From: Caulobacteraceae bacterium
GTDB taxonomy: Bacteria > Pseudomonadota > Alphaproteobacteria > Caulobacterales > Caulobacteraceae
Length of the DNA: 64,000 bases
NCBI GenBank assembly: GCA_027489335.1
Contig: JAIXZX010000001.1
Span: 1 to 64,000 of the forward strand
Direction: 5' to 3'
Position numbers and translations under genes: made by a program. Within the stretch, counting starts at the first letter, position 1; each line of letters begins with the position of its first letter. The notes beneath the pieces are model-generated. The model ran no database searches and had not been told where the DNA came from. It was given only the letters and a program-made list of their open reading frames with translations. Shown one piece after another: positions 58,259 to 64,000 of this stretch.

Positions 58259-58681
58259 GTGAAGATCAGGCCGCAAGCCGAGTTCGAGACCTCCCTGCCG
58301 TACGATGCTGTCGATGGCGATGAGGACAATGACTTTGATCAAATCGATCCTGGAGGCCGCAATATTGCTGAGGCCGTGGGTGAATTGCTCAGGCCGCTAG
58401 GCTATGATGTATCAGCGCCTATTCACGAAGATGATCACGGATGGCGATTAGATATCGCCTCTGGAAAGAGAAGATTCTGGCTGCTTATCAACCGGGTGAT
58501 TGGAGAGAAACCTTACCTCATGGCGGATGAATCTCGAAATTTCTGGCATCCACCTCATTTCGAAGATTTTCTGACGCAGTTGAACACCGCCATGAGCAGC
58601 GACCCGCGCTTCAGCAACGTCCTTTGGTACAAGGACTGGAAAGACCGAACACGGACCTCAACGCCCGTCATCCACAGATGA
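58259..58681 (+). CDS. Hypothetical acidic protein (140 aa)
   Basis: GTG start; MKIRPQAEFETSLPYDAVDGDEDNDFDQIDPGGRNIAEAVGELLRPLGYDVSAPIHEDDHGWRLDIASGKRRFWLLINRVIG...; less GC-rich than neighbours. Confidence 0.65.
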   Translation: MKIRPQAEFETSLPYDAVDGDEDNDFDQIDPGGRNIAEAVGELLRPLGYDVSAPIHEDDHGWRLDIASGKRRFWLLINRVIGEKPYLMADESRNFWHPPHFEDFLTQLNTAMSSDPRFSNVLWYKDWKDRTRTSTPVIHR

Positions 58682-58788
58682 TGTTCTTCGCCTCAACCAG
58701 CCCCGAGCTATGCCTCTTGAAAATGCTGTGACGCCCCGTCCGTGAGCAGGGTGTTGCCAAGGCGCCGAATGGCCGCCCTACTGTCTCC

Positions 58789-59631
58789 ATGAGCGAAGAC
58801 AGCATCCGAGACCGTTCCCGCCGCACCCTTGAGCGCGCCCAGGCCCGTTATGAGGCCGATCCCTCCCTGGCCAACACCGTCTGGTATGGGCGGGTGCTGG
58901 GGTTCCGCTACCGGATCGAGGAGGCCATCGCGGTGTTCAGCGAGGGCCTGGAGCGGTTTCCGGACTCCTTTGAACTGCTGCGCCAGCGGGGTCATCGCTA
59001 TCTGTCGACCCGCCGATTCGCCGAGGGTAAGGCCGACCTCGCCCGGGCCGCAGACCTGATCGAGGGCATGGCCGAGTGGATCGAGCCCGACGGCCAAGAC
59101 AACGAACTGCCCGTGCCGCCCACCAGCATCCAGTTCAACACCTGGTACCATCTGGCGCTCGCCCACTATCTGCTGCGGGAGTGGGACGAGGCCGAAGCCG
59201 CCTATCGCCAGTGCATCAAGTGGGTGCGCGAGGATGATTATGACGGCCTGACCGCCTGCCACGACTGGCTCTACATGACCCTGCGCCGCAAGGGCGACGA
59301 GGCCGCCGCCACCGCGGTGCTGGCCGCCATCCCGGAAGGGCTGGCCGACGAGGCCTTCGTCGAGGGACCGTCCTATTACCGCCGCCTGCGGATGTACCGC
59401 GGCGAGCTGGCGCCCGAGGACCTGCTGAGCCCCGACAAGGGATCCCAGGTCATCCATGACGTCGAGACGATCTACGCCACCCAGGGCTACGGGGTCGGGA
59501 ACTGGTATCTCTACAATGGCAAGACCGACCGCGCCCGGGCGGTCTTCGAACAGATCCTGCAGGGCCGCAGCCGCTTCGCCTTCGGCTACATCGCCGCCGA
59601 GCTTGACCTGCGCGAGATGGCGGAGGGTTGA
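58789..59631 (+). CDS. Tetratricopeptide-repeat protein
   Basis: 280 aa; YRIEEAIAVFSEGLERFPDSFELLRQRGHRYLSTRRFAEGKADLARA, EWDEAEAAYRQCIKW. Confidence 0.85.
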   Translation: MSEDSIRDRSRRTLERAQARYEADPSLANTVWYGRVLGFRYRIEEAIAVFSEGLERFPDSFELLRQRGHRYLSTRRFAEGKADLARAADLIEGMAEWIEPDGQDNELPVPPTSIQFNTWYHLALAHYLLREWDEAEAAYRQCIKWVREDDYDGLTACHDWLYMTLRRKGDEAAATAVLAAIPEGLADEAFVEGPSYYRRLRMYRGELAPEDLLSPDKGSQVIHDVETIYATQGYGVGNWYLYNGKTDRARAVFEQILQGRSRFAFGYIAAELDLREMAEG

Positions 59632-59683
59632 GGATCTGATGTTGGCTGGGGTTCGCCCCCGCCTGCGACCTGGCGCGAGACGG

Positions 59684-59773
59684 TGGCGGTGAGAGAGGGA
59701 TTCGAACCCTCGATAGAGTTTCCCCTATACACGCGTTCCAGGCGTGCGCCTTCAACCACTCGGCCACCTCACC
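59684..59773 (-). tRNA. tRNA-Ser(GGA)
   Basis: Minus strand GGTGAGGTGGCCGAGTGGTTGAAGGCGCACGCCTGGAACGCGTGTATAGGGGAAACTCTATCGAGGGTTCGAATCCCTCTCTCACCGCCA; long variable arm, GGA anticodon, encoded CCA. Confidence 0.96.
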
Positions 59774-59910
59774 ACACCGGTCGGGGGCGGGCCCCCGGCG
59801 GAAGGGGGTCTATATAGCGAGGTGGGCGCCCGGGGCAAGCGGCCCTGTTCGTCGGGCGTGCGGCGTCCTATCTGTAGGGTCAAATCCATCCCTATCCGTC
59901 CGAGGTCGCC

Positions 59911-60561
59911 ATGTTGTTCCGCAAACCCGCTGAGATGCCGACGGCGCAGACCGCCCTGCCCGGCCGCAGCCAGCCGATCCCCACCGCCAAGACCCATTTC
60001 GTCAACGGCCAGCCCCTGCAGGGTCCCTATCCGGAAGGGTCGGAGACCGCCGTTTTCGCCATGGGCTGCTTCTGGGGTGTCGAGCGCCTGTTCTGGCAGA
60101 TCCCCGGCGTGCATGTGACGGCCGTGGGCTATGTGAACGGCTTCACCCCCAATCCGACCTATGAAGAGGTGTGCAGCGGCCACACAGGCCACACCGAGGC
60201 GGTGCTGGTGGTCTATGACCCGAAAGCTGTGACCTATGAGCAGCTGCTCAAGGTGTTCTGGGAAGGCCACGATCCGACCCAGGGCATGCGCCAGGGCGGC
60301 GATGTCGGCACCCAGTACCGCTCAGGCATCTATGTGGCCAACGAGGCTCAGGGTTCGGCGGCGGCGGCCAGCAAGGGCGTCTACCAGCAGGCCCTGTCGG
60401 CCAAGGGCCTGGGCCCCATCACCAGCGAGATCGTCGAGACCGGGCCCTTCTATTTCGCCGAGGACTATCACCAGCAGTACCTGGCCAAGAATCCCGGCGG
60501 CTATTGCGGCATCGGCGGTACGGGCGTGACCTGCCCCATCGGGACCGGCGTCGAGGCGTGA
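59911..60561 (+). CDS. msrA: Peptide-methionine (S)-S-oxide reductase
   Basis: 216 aa; [56 protein letters not shown]. Confidence 0.97.
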   Translation: MLFRKPAEMPTAQTALPGRSQPIPTAKTHFVNGQPLQGPYPEGSETAVFAMGCFWGVERLFWQIPGVHVTAVGYVNGFTPNPTYEEVCSGHTGHTEAVLVVYDPKAVTYEQLLKVFWEGHDPTQGMRQGGDVGTQYRSGIYVANEAQGSAAAASKGVYQQALSAKGLGPITSEIVETGPFYFAEDYHQQYLAKNPGGYCGIGGTGVTCPIGTGVEA

Positions 60562-60917
60562 GCCTGGGGGCGGCAGGCGAAGAGATCCTGGCCCAGGCGC
60601 TGGCCCTGCCCGGCGCCACCTTGAGCATCCAGTGGGGCGACGCCCGGGTGGCCAAGGTGGGTGGCAAGGTCTTCGCCATCCTGTCCCTGGACGGTGGCCT
60701 GTCGTTCAAGGCCTCGGACATCGCCTATGAGGCCCTGGTGGAGAGCGGTCGGGCCCGGCCAGCGCCCTATCTGGCGCGGGCGAAATGGGTGCGGTTCGAT
60801 GATCTCTCATTCCTGGAGCCGCAGGAGACCGCCGACTGGCTGGCCCAGGCCCACGCCCTGGTGAGCGCCAAACTCACCCGGGCGCAGCGACGGGACCTCG
60901 GCCTCACTCAAGCTTGA
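60558..60917 (+). CDS. MmcQ/YjbR family protein
   Basis: GTG start overlapping msrA stop; [53 protein letters not shown]. Confidence 0.8.
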   Translation: MSLGAAGEEILAQALALPGATLSIQWGDARVAKVGGKVFAILSLDGGLSFKASDIAYEALVESGRARPAPYLARAKWVRFDDLSFLEPQETADWLAQAHALVSAKLTRAQRRDLGLTQA

Positions 60918-60962
60918 CCATAAGCCCCCTCACCCTGTCCGGTTGAACATGCTTAGCTCGGC

Positions 60963-61460
60963 GTGCGAAGTCCCATCGCACAACTTCTAGATGTGTGTCC
61001 GGCCGTGCCTGAGCCCAATGACCCGCCTGCGTGGACGCCCCCCTGGCCGAGGTGGTTGAACCTGTCATGGCTGGGCGGAATCGACCCCTGGGTGCGCCTG
61101 CTGACGCGACTGGTGGTGGGGGTGTTCCTCGTGTGGAGCGTCTGGGATGAGGTGACACGCGCAGCCGCCATGCAGGACCTTGCGCACGCCCTCGCAGACG
61201 ACGGGACCCCCTGGGCCGGGATGGCGGCTCGGATCAGCGTCTACACCCAGATGGCCTGTGGCCTAGCATTCATCGCAGGCCTGCTGACCCGTTGGGCCGG
61301 GTTGACCTGTGCGATCTTGTTTTCCGTCACGGCGGCCTACGCCGTGCGCGGGGGCGTCGAGGCCGCCATGCCGGCCGTCTTCCTGGCCCTGATCGGCCTC
61401 GACATGCTCGCCCGAGGGCCCGGGCGATACAACCTGCGCGCCCTGCTGGTTAGACGCTGA
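60963..61460 (+). CDS. DoxX-like membrane protein
   Basis: 165 aa; about 4 TM helices; LLTRLVVGVFLVWSVWDEV...GLLTRWAGLTCAILFSVTAAYAV. Confidence 0.6.
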   Translation: MRSPIAQLLDVCPAVPEPNDPPAWTPPWPRWLNLSWLGGIDPWVRLLTRLVVGVFLVWSVWDEVTRAAAMQDLAHALADDGTPWAGMAARISVYTQMACGLAFIAGLLTRWAGLTCAILFSVTAAYAVRGGVEAAMPAVFLALIGLDMLARGPGRYNLRALLVRR

Positions 61461-61466
61461 CGGCGG

Positions 61467-62225
61467 TCAGGCCTGGGGAGTCTCTTCGATAGGCCTGGCG
61501 GGCGGTCGACTGGCGGCCACTGCAGGCGTCGTCTCCAGCACCTCACGGATCTCAGCAATGGCGCGGGCGGCGGCCGAGGCCCGCTGGCGCCAGACAAGCA
61601 CCGCGACGGCCGCCAGGGTGGCGATGATGAAGGTCGTGGAGCCGAAGACCCAACTGGCCGCGGCCAGGGCGAAATAGTAGCCGCGCACCCCGGCGTTGAA
61701 CGCCGAGAGGGCGGGGTTGAGCAGCCGGCCGGCCGCCGCCCCATAGACCTGCGCCACCCCGGCCGCCTCGTCAGGGGCCGCCCCGATCACCGCGATGGTG
61801 TAGTTGAGCTGCCGGATCGCCCAGATGAAGTCGAGCAGGCCGCGGGCCAGGGTCACCAGCACCAGGGCCACCTGCACCTCGAACAGCAGCCGGGTGGATG
61901 TCTCGATGACGATCAGGCTGGAGGCGCTGCGAAAGGCCGACTCCCCGCCAAACAGCACGCCGGCCGCGCCCGCGATCAGGATCAGGTTCGACGAGGCGAA
62001 GAAGGAGGCTGAGTTGATGGTGTGGCCGAGCAGCTGACTATCCATCAGCCGGCTTTCCCGGCGAGCCATGGCCCTCATCCACCCGCTCCGGATCACCGCC
62101 ATGTCGAGATTGATCATGTGGCGCCGGCCAAGCGCCGCCTTGACCAGCGGCTCATAGGCCAGCCAGGCCACCGCGAAGATGGCCAGGGCGACGGTGTCCA
62201 GGGGAGAGAGCGGCAGACCGAGCAT
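61467..62225 (-). CDS. DUF599 family membrane protein
   Basis: 252 aa; MLGLPLSPLDTVALAIFAVAWLAYEP, MINLDMAVIRSGWMRAMARRESRLMDSQLLGHTINSASFFASSNLILIAGAAGVLFG. Confidence 0.85.
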   Translation of the reverse strand: MLGLPLSPLDTVALAIFAVAWLAYEPLVKAALGRRHMINLDMAVIRSGWMRAMARRESRLMDSQLLGHTINSASFFASSNLILIAGAAGVLFGGESAFRSASSLIVIETSTRLLFEVQVALVLVTLARGLLDFIWAIRQLNYTIAVIGAAPDEAAGVAQVYGAAAGRLLNPALSAFNAGVRGYYFALAAASWVFGSTTFIIATLAAVAVLVWRQRASAAARAIAEIREVLETTPAVAASRPPARPIEETPQA

Positions 62226-62235
62226 GGGCGGGCGT

Positions 62236-63570
62236 CTAGTCCTCCAGAATGCGGCTGTGACGACGGCTGTCGCGCAACAGCAACGATGTGATCAGGGCCA
62301 CGCCCATGATGGCCGAGACATAGATGTAGAAGGCGCTCTCCACCCCCTGCCCCTTGAAGCTGAGGGCCACCGCCTCAGCCGTGCCGCCGAATACGGCGTT
62401 GGCCATGGCGTAGGGCAGAGCCACCCCCAGGGCCCGGACGTGGGCGGGGAAGAGCTCGGCCTTGGTCACGGCGCTGACGGAGGTGTAGCCGGCGATGATC
62501 ACGATCAGCACGACCATAAGGGCGAACGCCACCAGCGGGTCGGTCACCCCGGCCATGGTGTTCATGATCGGATAGGTCAGCAGCATCCCGGCCCCGAAAG
62601 TGAAAGCCAGGTTGGTTCGCCGCCCCCACTTGTCTGAGAGCCAGCCGAACAGGGGCAGGATGAACAGATAGACCACCAGGGCGGCGGCCGTGATGTTGGT
62701 GGCCGTCTCCTTGCTGAATCCTGAGGTGTTGACCAGGAACTTCTGCATGTAGGTCGTATAGGCGTAGAAGGCGAGCGAGCCGCCGGCCGTCAGCAGAAAG
62801 ATGGCCGTCGTCTCCCATGGGTGGTGGGTGAACAGCATCATGGTCCGCGCCCGTTCCGCCCCAGAGGCCTGGGCGTTCTGGAACGAGGCGCTCTCCTCCA
62901 GGCCGCGACGGATCCAGAAGACCACCACCGCCAGCAGGGCGCCGATGACGAAGGGGATTCGCCAGCCCCAGGACTCCAGATCCTCAGTCGGCATGATCCG
63001 CTGCAGGAGCATCAGGATGCCAAGCGCCAGGAGTTGGCCTGAAATCAGGGTGACGAACTGGAAGCTGGACCAGAAGCCCCGCCGGGCCTTGCCGGCCATC
63101 TCCGAAAGATAGGTGGCGCTGGCGCCATATTCCCCGCCCACCGACAGGCCCTGCAGCAGGCGCGCCATGAGCAGGATGGCCGGCGCGGCCACGCCGATCA
63201 TCGCATAGTCGGGGATGATGGCGATGATGGCTGAGCCGGCGCACATCATGGCCACCGACAGGCTGAGCGCGGCCTTACGGCCGGCCCGGTCGGCATAGAG
63301 GCCCATGAGCCAGGCGCCCAGCGGCCTGGCCAGAAACCCGATGGCGAACACGGCGGCCGCCTGCAGCAACTGCGAGGTCGGATCGCCCGACGGAAAGAAG
63401 TGCGGCGCGAAATAAAGGGCGAAGGACGAATAGGCGAACCAGTCGTACCACTCGACGAGATTGCCAGCCGACCCGCCGGCGATGGCCTTCAGGCGCTGGA
63501 GCGGGGTGAGGCCAGGGACCAGCAGCCCGGGCGGGGCCTGTGAGTCCGCGCCTGTTTCCGTCGCCGTCAT
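62236..63570 (-). CDS. MFS transporter, metabolite:H+ symporter (ProP/KgtP-like)
   Basis: 444 aa; GSAGNLVEWYDWFAYSSFALYFAPHFFPSGDPTSQLLQAAAVFAIGFLARPLGAWLMGLYADRAGRKAAL. Confidence 0.93.
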   Translation of the reverse strand: MTATETGADSQAPPGLLVPGLTPLQRLKAIAGGSAGNLVEWYDWFAYSSFALYFAPHFFPSGDPTSQLLQAAAVFAIGFLARPLGAWLMGLYADRAGRKAALSLSVAMMCAGSAIIAIIPDYAMIGVAAPAILLMARLLQGLSVGGEYGASATYLSEMAGKARRGFWSSFQFVTLISGQLLALGILMLLQRIMPTEDLESWGWRIPFVIGALLAVVVFWIRRGLEESASFQNAQASGAERARTMMLFTHHPWETTAIFLLTAGGSLAFYAYTTYMQKFLVNTSGFSKETATNITAAALVVYLFILPLFGWLSDKWGRRTNLAFTFGAGMLLTYPIMNTMAGVTDPLVAFALMVVLIVIIAGYTSVSAVTKAELFPAHVRALGVALPYAMANAVFGGTAEAVALSFKGQGVESAFYIYVSAIMGVALITSLLLRDSRRHSRILED

Positions 63571-63625
63571 GCCCGTCTCCCCCGCGGCCCTTGTTTGCGC
63601 GCGATGCTAGGGAGGTGCGGCGGCG

Positions 63626-63651
63626 AGCGGAAGCCCCTACGGGCTTCCGCT
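63626..63651. terminator. Hairpin between MFS and DUF3309 genes
   Basis: Perfect 11-bp inverted repeat AGCGGAAGCCC-CTAC-GGGCTTCCGCT; no U-tract. Confidence 0.5.
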
Positions 63652-63661
63652 GCTCCGGGGT

Positions 63662-63820
63662 CTAGATTCGACCCATCAGGACAAGAATGAGGACGATCAG
63701 CAGGACCAGACCGAGACCGCCGGACGGGAAGTAGCCCCAGCTGCGGCTGTGACCCCAGGTGGGCAGGGCGCCCACGAGGGCGATGATCAGGATGATCAGA
63801 AGAATTGTGCCAAGCGACAT
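63662..63820 (-). CDS. DUF3309 small membrane protein
   Basis: MSLGTILLIILIIALVGALPTWGHSRSWGYFPSGGLGLVLLIVLILVLMGRI. Confidence 0.9.
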   Translation of the reverse strand: MSLGTILLIILIIALVGALPTWGHSRSWGYFPSGGLGLVLLIVLILVLMGRI

Positions 63821-63942
63821 GTATGTGTCCCGCCTCTGGAGCGCTCCCCAGCGGGCGCTCGCAGCAAAGGAACGACCCCGCGCGGTCAAGGTTCCGCCCC
63901 GCGGGGCTAGGTGGCTCGCCCTGGGCGCGGGCCCCGAGCCGC

Positions 63943-64000
63943 CTAGTCGGCGGCGTCCGCCGTATGCATCGCGCTGTCCTTCTCCTTGACCCCCAGGGCG
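63943..64000 (-). CDS. C-terminal tail of an unidentified CDS (truncated by window end)
   Basis: Minus frame open to window edge: ...ALGVKEKDSAMHTADAAD*. Confidence 0.35.
   Translation of the reverse strand, partial: ALGVKEKDSAMHTADAAD

Overview
GC-rich alphaproteobacterial chromosome segment, most like Caulobacterales/Phenylobacterium judging by gene content and protein style (taxonomy is inference). The backbone includes a nucleotide-sugar block (ugd 3' end, glmM, glmS, galU, an sqdB/SQD1-like UDP-sulfoquinovose synthase), GT4 and GT9 glycosyltransferases, infC, rpmI-rplT, pheS-pheT, a DUF1134/EipA-like protein, two methyl-accepting chemotaxis proteins, a hybrid histidine kinase divergent from a LuxR response regulator, an FtsX-type ABC exporter divergent from a TesA-like esterase, tRNA-Ser(GGA) and msrA. 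Two accessory regions stand out. (1) About 28-40 kb holds two C-x-P-x-R sulfatases (one fused to a C-terminal membrane domain), a lipoprotein-like formylglycine-generating enzyme, two haloalkane-dehalogenase-family hydrolases, an MBL-fold hydrolase, a PhyH-family oxygenase, a GST and a TetR regulator. It looks like an organosulfate/organohalide catabolic island. (2) At 51.3-52.6 kb a compositionally distinct two-gene operon encodes a Panacea (DUF4065/SocA-like) protein followed by an unrecognised 242-aa protein, a candidate toxin-antitoxin pair. A 45-nt remnant of an aldo/keto reductase 3' end at 50.7 kb suggests recombination next to that region. No rRNA, CRISPR array, transposase or prophage was found. 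All family calls come from reading the translations; no database search was run.
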